A DNA stretch of 8,655 nucleotides from Bradyrhizobium sp. (GCA_025960445.1 JAICIT010000069.1:1-8655); one strand, 5' to 3'. Positions 1-7,439 are shown, numbered from the stretch's first letter. The notes: generated by a model from the letters alone, not told the origin. Translations and numbers: made by a program.

Positions 1-288
1 CCAGTTCGCGACCTGCGGTTTGTCCATCACGGGAATGGCGCCGATGGAGTAGCCAAGATTGACCAGAAACAGTAGCAGCAACAACGGTATGAAAACCGGG
101 CGCAGCCGCAATCCGGTGGCAAAGAAAATAATCGCGGCGAGTAGCGTCACAAGTTCATAGGGGCTCGGCTCGAAAAAAACGATGGAGCCGCTTGCGCCGA
201 GCAGCCAGACCAGCGTCCGCTGCAGGGCGAGCAGGCGCGGCGCTATCACTGATGAAGGAAAAGCCTCGGCTGTCGCCGCATACGCCAT
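1..288 (-). CDS. O-antigen ligase/polymerase-like membrane protein, N-terminal 96 residues (partial)
   Basis: This frame begins with ATG at 288 and stays open for 96 codons to the window edge, so only the N-terminus is seen. It starts MAYAATAEAF and has a short polar leader (about residues 1-20). Hydrophobic stretches follow at roughly 27-38, 47-60 and 66-82, and the polar segment PVMDKPQVANW ends the visible part. The motif FEPSPYE (about residues 39-45) followed by a hydrophobic helix resembles the start of rhizobial O-antigen ligase/polymerase (WaaL/ExoQ-like) proteins; this is a family impression from memory. Such proteins join lipid-linked repeat units at the periplasmic face. The gene lies 51 bases downstream of the phosphotransferase stop on the same strand, so co-transcription is likely. 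An AAGAG sequence about 7 bases before the ATG can serve as ribosome binding site. The catalytic periplasmic loop is outside the window, so ligase versus polymerase cannot be decided. Confidence 0.72.
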   Translation of the reverse strand, partial: MAYAATAEAFPSSVIAPRLLALQRTLVWLLGASGSIVFFEPSPYELVTLLAAIIFFATGLRLRPVFIPLLLLLFLVNLGYSIGAIPVMDKPQVANW

Positions 289-339
289 GACACACTCTTG
301 AATTACGCAACGCAACCCGTACACAACGCCGACAAAGTT

Positions 340-1896
340 TTAATAAGCGCCCTCGTTCTTGGTCAGAAGCGCAATGGGCGTCTTTAGCAGGATGTAGAGA
401 TCGAACAGCGCTGACCAGTTCTCGATATAGTAGAGATCGAACTCGACGCGCTTCTGGATCTTCTCCTCATTGTCAACTTCGCCGCGCCAGCCGTTGATCT
501 GAGCCCAGCCAGTGATGCCGGGCTTCACGCGGTGGCGCGCGAAATAGCCATCCACGGCCTCGTCGAAAAGTCGGGTTTGCAATTTGCTTTGAACAGCATG
601 CGGACGCGGGCCGACCAGCGAGAGATTGCCTTTGAGCACCACATTGAACAGTTGCGGCAGTTCGTCGAGGCTGGTTTTGCGGATGAAGCGTCCGACGCGA
701 GTAACGCGACTGTCGTTCTTCGTAACGACCTTTGAGGCAAGCGGATCAGCTTGATGATGGTAGAGCGAGCGAAATTTGAAAACATCGATCCGCTCGTTGT
801 TGAAGCCAAAGCGCTTCTGGCGGAAGAACACTGGTCCGGGGCTGTCGAGTTTGACGGCCAAGGCGACCAGCAACATGACCGGCGAGGCCAATAGCAGAAT
901 GAGCGCGCCAACGACGTGGTCGAGCAGCCATTTCACGACATGATCCCAGTCGCTGATCGGCGCCTCAAATACGTTGAGGGTTGGGATCTTGCCGACATAG
1001 GAATAGGAACGCGGACGGAAGCGCAATTTGTTCGTGTGCGCGGAGAGCCGTATGTCCACCGGAAGTACCCAAAGTTTCTTGAGCATTTCCAGAATCCGTG
1101 TCTCTGCCGAAATCGGGAGCGCGAACAGCACGAGGTCGACGCGGGTCCGGCGGGCGAACTCAAGGATGTCGTCCACCTTTCCAAGCTTCGGGCTGCCGGC
1201 ACAGGTTTCCAGCGCACGCGCGTCATTGCGGTCATCGAACACACCGAGAATTTCGATGTCGGAATCCTCCTGGCTTTTAAGCGCCTCGACCAGTTGTTCA
1301 CCGTTCTGGTCCGAACCGACAATCACCGTGCGGCGGTCAAGCCGGCCTTGCCGCGCCCAGCGCCGTACCATGGAGCGCAAGAGCAGTCGCTCCGCCAACA
1401 GTCCCGCCAGTCCTACAAAGAAGAAGGCTGAGAGCCAGAACCGCGAGACGTCGTTGCCAAGCTTGGCCAAAAAGGATGCGCCGGTGAACAGCAGGAACAC
1501 AAACGCCCAGGATGAAATCACCCGGGACATCGGCCGCAATTGACCGCGAAACACCTGGACTTGATAAAGATCAGCGGCTTGAAAGCAGATCACCGCGATA
1601 GCGCTCATGCCCGAGATGGCCGCGATATATTCCCAGTGAAAGCCATCGAGACGGGTCACGTAACCGAGATAGAGCGCAATGCCCGTCAGATTGAGCAGCA
1701 TGAAATCGGCAAGGCGAACGGCGCCGGCGATCACGACCGGCGAATACGCCGGTGGCACCTTTTGCTGGGCAACGGCAAGCGCGGCTTCCGACAATCGTCG
1801 CCGCCGTTCGATGGTTGAGCGATCCGCGCTGCTGGCCGGAGCCGCGACATCCATCATTGAACGTGCGTTGATCGGTTCCACTGTGTCTGAAGCCAT
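340..1896 (-). CDS. Polyprenyl-phosphate sugar-1-phosphate transferase (WcaJ/PssY/ExoY-type, initiating enzyme)
   Basis: A 518-residue protein that should transfer a hexose-1-phosphate (probably glucose-1-P from UDP-glucose) to undecaprenyl phosphate at the inner membrane, the first committed step of EPS repeat-unit assembly. Hydrophobic helices sit at about 52-78, 88-110, 128-147 and 152-172. A CoA_binding_3/Rossmann-like domain with [12 protein letters not shown] (191-202) follows, then a reentrant hydrophobic helix at about 322-348. The bacterial sugar transferase domain (about 320-507) carries FKFRSL (373-378), the catalytic Asp411-Glu412 in [20 protein letters not shown] (423-432) and [16 protein letters not shown] (458-473). 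All catalytic signatures look intact, and the length and architecture are those of full WcaJ-type enzymes rather than the short ExoY form. The ATG at 1896 lacks a strong Shine-Dalgarno; two nearby upstream ATGs (1910, 1916) are out of frame. It lies 98 bases after the GT4 stop. Sugar specificity is inferred. Confidence 0.93.
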   Translation of the reverse strand: MASDTVEPINARSMMDVAAPASSADRSTIERRRRLSEAALAVAQQKVPPAYSPVVIAGAVRLADFMLLNLTGIALYLGYVTRLDGFHWEYIAAISGMSAIAVICFQAADLYQVQVFRGQLRPMSRVISSWAFVFLLFTGASFLAKLGNDVSRFWLSAFFFVGLAGLLAERLLLRSMVRRWARQGRLDRRTVIVGSDQNGEQLVEALKSQEDSDIEILGVFDDRNDARALETCAGSPKLGKVDDILEFARRTRVDLVLFALPISAETRILEMLKKLWVLPVDIRLSAHTNKLRFRPRSYSYVGKIPTLNVFEAPISDWDHVVKWLLDHVVGALILLLASPVMLLVALAVKLDSPGPVFFRQKRFGFNNERIDVFKFRSLYHHQADPLASKVVTKNDSRVTRVGRFIRKTSLDELPQLFNVVLKGNLSLVGPRPHAVQSKLQTRLFDEAVDGYFARHRVKPGITGWAQINGWRGEVDNEEKIQKRVEFDLYYIENWSALFDLYILLKTPIALLTKNEGAY

Positions 1897-1994
1897 TCTT
1901 GCACGGGCATGGGCATGCGCGCGCCAAGGCGGAATTGCCGATCTCAGGACTTAAAGGACAATTCGGAACAAATTCTTATCGCGAAATAGGATGG

Positions 1995-3128
1995 CTAATG
2001 ACCGGGAAATGCGGCGCGGTAGCCGTCCAACACCCCTTCGACCATCGCCTTTTGGGAGAAGTGCAAAAAGATCCGCTCGCGAAGCGATTTGGCCCGGATT
2101 TGCGAGGCCGCTCGGTCTTCCAACGCGCCCTCGATCGCATCAGCCATCGCGCCAACGCTGTTGGGCGCAAACAGAGCTTCAGTATGGGAGCCGAATATTT
2201 CCGGGATCCCACCGACATTCGCGGCGACCATCGGCACTCCCGCCGCGCCGGCCTCTATTACGACGTAGGGCATTGAATCACCTCGGGACGGGACAACCAG
2301 TAGCGTCGCTTGGGAGAATGCGTACCGCGCCTTGACGTGCCCAATAAAGCGAACCGGCCCGGCAAGACCGAGACTCTGGACCTGAGCCTTGAGACTACCG
2401 AATTCTTCGCCATCACCGGCGAGCGTCAACGTCACCGGCTTGCCCTCTACGCGTAGACGCGCCACCGCATCGATCAGGAGGTCCGCTCCCTTGATATGCC
2501 TGAACTCACCGACATAGACGAGGTCGGTTGGTTCTACGACCGTGACGATCGGGTCGAATTCCTCGGCGCTGACGCCATTGAATATGCAGCGCACTAATCC
2601 ATTCGGTGCGCCGATCGTGCGCTGATAGGTGTCGCGCGCGAAGGCGCTTTCGAACAGGAACAAATCGGTTGAATTCATGAGCACCCGTTCAAGACGGCTA
2701 TACATCGCGCCCTTCAGCGTGTTCAGCGGATAATGCAGCGAGCCGCCATGGGGCGTATAGACCCGAATGGTACGCTTTGAACGCGGCTTGAAGCGGATAA
2801 ATGCACCTGCCTTTGCACCATGGCCGTGGAGGATATCCGGCTTCAATCGCCGGATCAGGCGCATGAAATGCAGCCACGCCAGGAAATCCGTTGGACGTGG
2901 CTCGCGGTGAATGGCAAAACGGTAAACGCCGAGCTTGAGCCGAGGTGCGATCTGCTTGAGCGCAGCCTCGGCGCGTTCGCCGCCGGTCAGGCTATCGGCG
3001 ATCAAGCCCACATGGTGCCCGCGATCGGCTTGGCCATTAACGAGATCCAGGATGTGGCGGAAGATTCCGCCGACCGGCGCCCTCACGGCATGCAGGATAC
3101 GCAGCGGCTGATCTGCATCGGCGGGCAT
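1995..3128 (-). CDS. Glycosyltransferase family 4 (GT-B fold), EPS repeat-unit assembly
   Basis: A 377-residue retaining glycosyltransferase expected to act at the cytoplasmic face of the inner membrane, adding a sugar from a nucleotide donor to the lipid-linked repeat unit. The N-terminal acceptor domain shows LRILHAVRAPVGGIFRH (9-25) with the Gly-Gly loop and LHGHGAKAG (100-108). The C-terminal donor domain (about 200-350) shows LVYVGEFRHIKGADLLIDA (203-221), the glycine-rich LAGDGEE (236-242) and SRGDSMPYVVIEAGAAGVPM (281-300). The usual E-x7-E pair of GT4 enzymes appears as D284-x7-E292, a conservative change at the first acid. There is no signal peptide or transmembrane helix. Its ATG follows the export lipoprotein's TGA with one base between (TGAAATG), which indicates translational coupling; there is no strong independent ribosome site. 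The sugar and linkage cannot be read from sequence. Confidence 0.9.
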   Translation of the reverse strand: MPADADQPLRILHAVRAPVGGIFRHILDLVNGQADRGHHVGLIADSLTGGERAEAALKQIAPRLKLGVYRFAIHREPRPTDFLAWLHFMRLIRRLKPDILHGHGAKAGAFIRFKPRSKRTIRVYTPHGGSLHYPLNTLKGAMYSRLERVLMNSTDLFLFESAFARDTYQRTIGAPNGLVRCIFNGVSAEEFDPIVTVVEPTDLVYVGEFRHIKGADLLIDAVARLRVEGKPVTLTLAGDGEEFGSLKAQVQSLGLAGPVRFIGHVKARYAFSQATLLVVPSRGDSMPYVVIEAGAAGVPMVAANVGGIPEIFGSHTEALFAPNSVGAMADAIEGALEDRAASQIRAKSLRERIFLHFSQKAMVEGVLDGYRAAFPGH

Positions 3129-3129
3129 T

Positions 3130-3777
3130 TCAGAACCAGCGCTCGCCGACGAGGATGGTGTCGCCGGGACTGACGGCTGCGCCGGGTGGGACGGTGATGC
3201 GGATCGGACCGGACGCGTCGATGTGGGTCAGAGTGACGCGGTCGCGCCGGGCGCGCGGCGAAAAGCCTCCCGCGATCGCCACCGCGCTTTCGATGCTCAT
3301 GTTAGGGACATAGGGGTATTGGCCGGGGGCAGCGACCTCGCCGAGAATGAAAAACGGCCGGTAAGATTCGATTTCCACGGCGACCGAGGGATCGCGGATG
3401 TAGCCGTGGCGCAGCCTCGTCGTGATCTCGGCGGCGAGGCGGGCGGGGGTCCTTCCGCGCGCCGGCACTGCACCAATCAAAGGCATGGTAATGGAGCCAC
3501 CCGCATCGATTGCGTAAGTGTTAGTGAGGCCATCCTGGCCATAGACCATGACCCGCAACTTGTCTCCGGCATCCAGCCGATACCCCGCTTCGTGTGCGAC
3601 CGGCGTCGACGCGCTCGGATAGGCAGCAGGAGCAGGTGTCATCGCGTACGCTTGCCCGTAAGCCAGCGCGTCGAGATCGTTCTGCGGCGCTTTCGCGAAC
3701 GGACCGGCGGTGTGGACGCACCCTGACAGCACCAGCCCAGGAACCACAGACAAGATGAGGGCGCGCATGACTCGCAT
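3130..3777 (-). CDS. Polysaccharide export outer-membrane lipoprotein (Wza/ExoF-like, short form)
   Basis: A 215-residue lipoprotein expected to form the periplasmic/outer-membrane exit for the polysaccharide. The N-terminus has a basic start, a hydrophobic stretch and the lipobox LSGC with the acylated Cys at residue 20; residue +2 is Val, consistent with outer-membrane sorting. After a Pro/Ala-rich linker (about 45-62) comes a poly-export (PES) domain at about 64-138 with YRLDAGDKLRVMVYGQ (66-81) and IRDPSVAVEIESYRP (127-141). One SLBB-type domain follows (about 142-190) with FILGEVAAPGQYPY (143-156). The chain ends at GERWF right after this module, much shorter than E. coli Wza (about 380 residues) and without a visible C-terminal barrel helix. 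It heads the minus-strand operon, with the glycosyltransferase beginning 1 base after its stop. The start at 3777 is chosen for the longest clean signal peptide; Met4 (3768) is an alternative giving the same lipobox. Confidence 0.9.
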   Translation of the reverse strand: MRVMRALILSVVPGLVLSGCVHTAGPFAKAPQNDLDALAYGQAYAMTPAPAAYPSASTPVAHEAGYRLDAGDKLRVMVYGQDGLTNTYAIDAGGSITMPLIGAVPARGRTPARLAAEITTRLRHGYIRDPSVAVEIESYRPFFILGEVAAPGQYPYVPNMSIESAVAIAGGFSPRARRDRVTLTHIDASGPIRITVPPGAAVSPGDTILVGERWF

Positions 3778-3806
3778 CGGAAATCCATACGAAAATATTG
3801 ATTCCG
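3778..3806 (-). promoter_or_regulatory. Possible leader hairpin touching the export lipoprotein start codon
   Basis: On the plus strand CGGAAATC (3778-3785) and GATTCCG (3800-3806) form an inverted repeat with one bulged base and a 14-base loop (3786-3799). In the minus-strand mRNA the 3' arm ends at the base immediately before the ATG at 3777 and covers the only GGA-like ribosome-binding sequence. Folding would therefore compete with initiation. The stem is short (5 bp, bulge, 2 bp), so stability is modest and a biological role is unproven. Confidence 0.3.
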
Positions 3807-3946
3807 ATTAAGGCCTCTCATGGTTAACAAAACATAACCGCTGCGCCAAAGACCCAGCGTTCGCCCGAGCTCAAATCCAGCCCGATTAACCCACCAGCAA
3901 CCTTAATGGACTGTAATCACCTCAGTTCAGTGAAGTCGTAGGGCGT

Positions 3947-3952
3947 CCGGAG
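3947..3952 (+). promoter_or_regulatory. Ribosome binding site of the co-polymerase gene
   Basis: CCGGAG, with the GGAG core at 3949-3952, lies 6 bases before the ATG at 3959. It is the clearest Shine-Dalgarno in the window and supports this start over the overlapping out-of-frame GTG at 3952. Confidence 0.7.
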
Positions 3953-3958
3953 TGTGCG

Positions 3959-6154
3959 ATGCGTTTAGCGCTGTGGCGTACAGGCAGGGGTGCGGAAAAG
4001 CCGGTCGTTCAGCGGTCGGTCCCGACAGCCCCGCCCGCTATTGCCAAGCCCGTGAGCGCTGGGGCATCCGGCGATCTCGATTTGCGCGCCCTTGGGGACG
4101 CCCTAGTGCGGGGGCGGCTCTGGATCATCGTTCCGACAGTACTGGCCGCGACACTCTCGGTGCTCTCCGTCAACCTGATCACGCCGCGCTATAAATCGGA
4201 AGCACGCATCCTGATCGACGGGCGCGAAAACGTATTTTTGCGGCCGAGCGCCGAACGCAGCGAAGAACGCACTACGCTTGATGCCGAGGCGGTCACGAGC
4301 CAGGTTCAGTTGTTGTTGTCGCGCGATCTCGCGCGCGAGATCATCAGGACCAACAAGCTTGCAGACCGGCCGGAGTTCGACCCTATTCTGCTGGGCGTCT
4401 CGCCGGTGAAATCGCTGCTGGCCCTAATCGGCATCGGCCGGGACCCGTTTTCGCTGACACCGGAAGAGCGGGTGCTTGATTCCTACTACGACCGGTTTAC
4501 CGCCTACGCGGTGGATAAATCTCGGGTCATCGTCATTGAATTTCAGTCGCGCGATCCGGAACTGGCCTCTCGCGTCGCCAACTCGATCGCCGAAGGTTAT
4601 CTCGTGTTGCAACAGAATGCCCGCCAGAAGCAGGCGAAGGCCGCCAGTCAGTGGCTGTCCGGCGAGATCGAGGGCCTGCGCAAAAAGGTCGCGGAAGCCG
4701 AATCTCGGGTCGAAGAATTTCGTTCGAAGTCGAGTCTGTTCGTCGGCACCAACAATACGACGCTCTCGAACCAGCAGATGGGTGAGCTAAATACGCAGTT
4801 GAACAACGCGCGAGCGCTGAAATCAGATGCCGAATCGAAAGCGCGGCTGATCCGTGAAATGCTTCAGGGCGGCAAGCCCATTGAGTCTTCGGAAGTTCTA
4901 AATTCCGAGTTGATCCGTCGCCTTTCTGAACAGCGCGTGGCTTTGCGCGGGCAGCTTGCGGAGCAGTCATCGACGCTGCTCGACAATCATCCCCGCATCA
5001 AGGAGTTGAAGGCGCAGCTTGCGGACCTCGACCGCCAGCTTCGAGAAGAAGCGAGCAAAATATCCCGATCGCTCGATAGCGATGCCCGCATAGCAAACGG
5101 CAGGGTCGAGGGCCTGAGCGCAAGTCTCGAGCAATTGAAGAAGCAGGCTTCCTCCAGCAACGGCCAGGACGTTCAGCTACGCGCGCTGGAACGGGAAGCC
5201 AAAGCGCAACGTGATCTCTTGGAAGCTTATCTCGCCAGATATCGCGAGGCGAACACGCGCGAAAATATCGACTCGACGCCGGCGGATGGTCGCATTATTT
5301 CCAAAGCAACCCCATCGAACGTACCGGCATATCCAAAGAAGTTGCCGATTGTGTTGATCGCGACGCTGGCGACGCTGATGCTGAGTGCGGGCGCGATCGC
5401 AACCGGCGAGCTGTTGCGGATCACGGCACCGCGTACAGTAATGTCGAGCGTTTCTTCGCCGGCTGAGGTGCGCGAGCCGATTTCCCCGATCCAGCCCTTG
5501 GTCACCGCCTCGGCTCCCGAGGGCGCAAATGGATTGTCATTCGAGATCAAGGACGGAGTAAGTGAAATCGAGAAACTTGCCGCGGATTTGATCAGGGAAA
5601 CCGGATCAGCCCGCAAGATCACTGTGCTCGGCACGACGTCTGATGAAAGGATTGCCTCGACGACCTTGATGCTGGCGCGCCTGCTAGCGCGCGAGGCAAA
5701 GGTCGTGGCAGTGGATCTATCCGCGTCCCTTGCGGTCCCGGCGGCGTCAGTCGATCAGGGCGCGCCTGGCCTGGCCGAACTGATCGCGGGCGAGGCTTCC
5801 TTATCACAGGTGATCACGAAAGACCGGTTATCGAGAGCTCAACTCGTGAGCACCGGCCGCGCTGGGTTCGACCGCACGCTGCTGCAATCGCCACGGCTGG
5901 CGCTGGTCATAGACGCGCTGCTTCAAGTCTATGACCATGTGCTGCTGCACGGCGGCAGTGCACCCGATTTGGTTTCGGAGTTGCTGACGGCGCAAGCATG
6001 CGCCATTCTGGTTCCGGATGCCGCCATGACGCAAGATGCCCGTCTACAGATGTGCGACCAGTTGAAGGCGATCGGGTTCAGCGATGTCAGCATGGTGAGT
6101 CCAGCGCCGCCTTCGCTTGATGCTGTTGAGTTAGGCCCGCGGGTGGCCGCCTAA
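3959..6154 (+). CDS. Wzc/ExoP/GumC-type polysaccharide co-polymerase with degenerate BY-kinase domain
   Basis: A 731-residue inner-membrane protein expected to control EPS chain length and link the polymerase to the export lipoprotein. After a Pro-rich cytoplasmic tail (14-38) comes a Wzz domain: TM1 about 54-74, then a periplasmic part with RYKSEARILID (77-87) and long coiled coil (about 220-430), then a GNVR/Pro-rich segment TPSNVPAYPKKLP (451-463) leading into TM2 (about 463-483). The cytoplasmic part (484-731) aligns with BY-kinase/ParA-like ATPases but lacks the active residues. The P-loop region (556-569) reads GTTSDERIASTT, with the Lys position occupied by Ile565. Walker A' is VVAVDLSAS, with only Asp586 of the D-x-D. 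The Walker B Asp is His664 in YDHVLLH. The only tyrosine in this part is Y658, so there is no C-terminal Tyr cluster. The frame is full length, so it is not a truncated gene. It probably acts as a scaffold rather than a kinase. It diverges from the export operon and converges on the acetyltransferase, with 32 bases between stops. Confidence 0.9.
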   Translation: MRLALWRTGRGAEKPVVQRSVPTAPPAIAKPVSAGASGDLDLRALGDALVRGRLWIIVPTVLAATLSVLSVNLITPRYKSEARILIDGRENVFLRPSAERSEERTTLDAEAVTSQVQLLLSRDLAREIIRTNKLADRPEFDPILLGVSPVKSLLALIGIGRDPFSLTPEERVLDSYYDRFTAYAVDKSRVIVIEFQSRDPELASRVANSIAEGYLVLQQNARQKQAKAASQWLSGEIEGLRKKVAEAESRVEEFRSKSSLFVGTNNTTLSNQQMGELNTQLNNARALKSDAESKARLIREMLQGGKPIESSEVLNSELIRRLSEQRVALRGQLAEQSSTLLDNHPRIKELKAQLADLDRQLREEASKISRSLDSDARIANGRVEGLSASLEQLKKQASSSNGQDVQLRALEREAKAQRDLLEAYLARYREANTRENIDSTPADGRIISKATPSNVPAYPKKLPIVLIATLATLMLSAGAIATGELLRITAPRTVMSSVSSPAEVREPISPIQPLVTASAPEGANGLSFEIKDGVSEIEKLAADLIRETGSARKITVLGTTSDERIASTTLMLARLLAREAKVVAVDLSASLAVPAASVDQGAPGLAELIAGEASLSQVITKDRLSRAQLVSTGRAGFDRTLLQSPRLALVIDALLQVYDHVLLHGGSAPDLVSELLTAQACAILVPDAAMTQDARLQMCDQLKAIGFSDVSMVSPAPPSLDAVELGPRVAA
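4325..4342. repeat. 18-base perfect palindrome inside the co-polymerase gene
   Basis: GATCTCGCGCGCGAGATC reads the same on both strands. It lies in codons for the residues around S-R-D-L-A-R-E-I. It is real in sequence, but the alternating CG core is favoured by the GC-rich codon use, so a function is not implied. Confidence 0.5.
5904..5937 (+). repeat. 11-bp perfect inverted repeat (hairpin) inside the co-polymerase gene
   Basis: TGGTCATAGAC (5904-5914) and GTCTATGACCA (5927-5937) are exact reverse complements separated by 12 bases (5915-5926). The hairpin lies in codons for the segment just before the degenerate Walker B site. No T-tract follows the stem, so it is not a classical intrinsic terminator. 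Confidence 0.55.
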
Positions 6155-6186
6155 GGCGAACTGGTTTCCGCCCGAACTGCTATCAA

Positions 6187-7362
6187 TCAGCGACGAAGAG
6201 CACTTCGCAATCTTTGTGCCATCAGGAACAGCGCCTGATTGTGTTTCACGAGATGCTTGGCCCGGTTCAAGCTCGACATCGCGCCTGCTGCCGCTTTGCC
6301 TCGATGGCTGAGCGGGATGAAGCTGTCGAAGATCGGCTCGGTGCTCTTGCAAAACCATCGCTTGTACTCATCGGACCCGATGCCGAGATCGAGTTCGCGA
6401 TAACCGAGACCGGCGTAATGGTCTATGATGTTTCGTGTCAGAATAAGCCCTGGACTCTGACGCGAATTGTCGGACATCGTGTAGGTATTGAACATCATCG
6501 AAAAGCGATGCCCGTCCGCGACGCCGGCGAACATCGCGAGCACCTCGTCATCAGTTTCAATCGCGTGGATATCGATCGCGTGCGAACCGTCTCCAAGCTC
6601 TGCCATGCAGGCGTCGCGGATAAATTGCTGCACACCCGGCTCAGCGAACACATTGGGCAATTTCTGTTCGGCCATTCGAAGCGGTTTGACCGCCACAAAC
6701 CAGTCAAGCAACCGCGCGATCTCGGACTGCGATGATGCAACGTAGTAGCGATACCCCGGAAGCTTTTGCAGCTTGCGTTCCTTGCTGCCAAGACGTCGGC
6801 GGAAGGAGTTGGCGATGAGTTCGCCGGCCGCGGCGTTCGGAGCCATTGTCAACAGCGGGCAGTCGTTGGCAGAGGGCTGGTTTGGGAGCAGCATCATTGG
6901 GTTCGAACAACCGTGCCAACTCTGGGGTTGCTGAACCAGCGCCAAAACATCGGCCGCGGCGTGTTCACGGATTCCCGAAACCAACGCCACCAGATCGGCT
7001 TCCGTTGCAGTTGCCGCAAAACCACGCTGCCATAGGGCCATGTTGAAGGTTGCGTGTTTGCCTCCCATGAAGGAGGCGATGCGAATACCGCGCCTATGGC
7101 TTATCGCAAGTGGCAGCAGCAATAGTGGCCTGCGCTCCGCGTCGTATGCGATAACGATGAACGGCAACAGGTTCTCACGCTCTCCGACGTGTCGCAACCA
7201 GGGAGAGAGGAAATCAAAACGCTGAAATGGCGTTGAGAATTGCGGTTCGAGAGCGCGCCAGACCGCTTCGGCCTGCCCAAGATCGCCGCAAATATCGACG
7301 GCCGCAATGCGGCTGGCCCACGGATTCGCGGTTCGGCTTTCGGCCGCGGCGGCCATGCTCAT
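6187..7362 (-). CDS. GNAT-superfamily acetyltransferase, CelD/BcsL-type (Acetyltransf_6)
   Basis: A 391-residue soluble protein of the CelD/BcsL group, often found in cellulose and EPS loci and thought to transfer an acyl group to a sugar or sugar nucleotide; exact substrates are mostly unknown. The N-terminal half (about 25-160) has the family's FQRFDFLSPWLRHV (46-59) and the basic SHRRGIRIASFMG region (88-100). The Acetyltransf_6 domain spans about 182-330, from SFRRRLGSKERKL to the signature LDLGIGSDEYKRWFCKS (324-340), which looks intact. A basic C-terminal tail rich in Arg/Lys/His (about 354-391) follows. There is no signal peptide, so it should act in the cytoplasm before export. The start at 7362 (MSM) has CAGGT about 7 bases upstream; Met3 at 7356 is an equally possible start. 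It is divergent from the deacetylase-like gene (77 bases between starts) and converges with the co-polymerase, consistent with a role in decorating the same polymer. Confidence 0.85.
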   Translation of the reverse strand: MSMAAAAESRTANPWASRIAAVDICGDLGQAEAVWRALEPQFSTPFQRFDFLSPWLRHVGERENLLPFIVIAYDAERRPLLLLPLAISHRRGIRIASFMGGKHATFNMALWQRGFAATATEADLVALVSGIREHAAADVLALVQQPQSWHGCSNPMMLLPNQPSANDCPLLTMAPNAAAGELIANSFRRRLGSKERKLQKLPGYRYYVASSQSEIARLLDWFVAVKPLRMAEQKLPNVFAEPGVQQFIRDACMAELGDGSHAIDIHAIETDDEVLAMFAGVADGHRFSMMFNTYTMSDNSRQSPGLILTRNIIDHYAGLGYRELDLGIGSDEYKRWFCKSTEPIFDSFIPLSHRGKAAAGAMSSLNRAKHLVKHNQALFLMAQRLRSALRR

Positions 7363-7439
7363 GACGAAACCTGCCTACAGAACATTATTTACATTTTCGG
7401 CTTCAGGCGACCTTTGCAAACAAGTGTCAAGAAAGAGTA

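Larger units (their letters stand above)
3778..3958. promoter_or_regulatory. Divergent intergenic region with symmetric TTAACC/TTAAGG elements
   Basis: This 181-base gap separates the outward-facing export lipoprotein and co-polymerase genes, so it must carry both promoters unless transcription enters from elsewhere. Its left half is more AT-rich than the coding DNA around it. Four related hexamers are arranged with near-perfect dyad symmetry: TTAAGG (3808-3813), GGTTAA (3822-3827), TTAACC (3886-3891) and CCTTAA (3901-3906). The outer pair centres on about 3857 and the inner pair on about 3856.5. A further TAACC (3835-3839) forms a small inverted repeat with GGTTA at 3822-3826. I could not find a convincing -35/-10 pair for either gene. 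The symmetric layout suggests a shared regulator acting on both directions; this is inference. Confidence 0.5.

Noticed and set aside
916..1543. Two overlapping 171-codon open frames on the plus strand
   Set aside because: They are antisense to the well-supported phosphotransferase gene, have no recognisable domain, and arise from the GC-rich codon pattern.
1736..1753. Hairpin ACCGGCG-AATA-CGCCGGT within the phosphotransferase gene
   Set aside because: A 7-bp GC stem in GC-rich coding DNA is expected by chance, and nothing else marks the site as regulatory.
3808..3906. CtrA binding site (TTAA-N7-TTAA)
   Set aside because: The TTAA cores in the divergent region are separated by 12 and 13 bases, not 7, so the canonical CtrA site is not met.
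6155..6186. Bidirectional terminator between the convergent co-polymerase and acetyltransferase genes
   Set aside because: Only a 4-bp GGCG/CGCC stem with a 10-base loop and no T-tract is present, too weak to call.
6214..6735. 173-codon open frame on the plus strand
   Set aside because: It is antisense to the acetyltransferase gene, whose C-terminal signature is clear, and it shows no family features of its own.
7425..7430. Perfect TTGACA on the minus strand as a -35 box for the acetyltransferase gene
   Set aside because: No -10-like hexamer occurs 16-18 bases downstream; the AT-rich TAAATAAT stretch is too far away.
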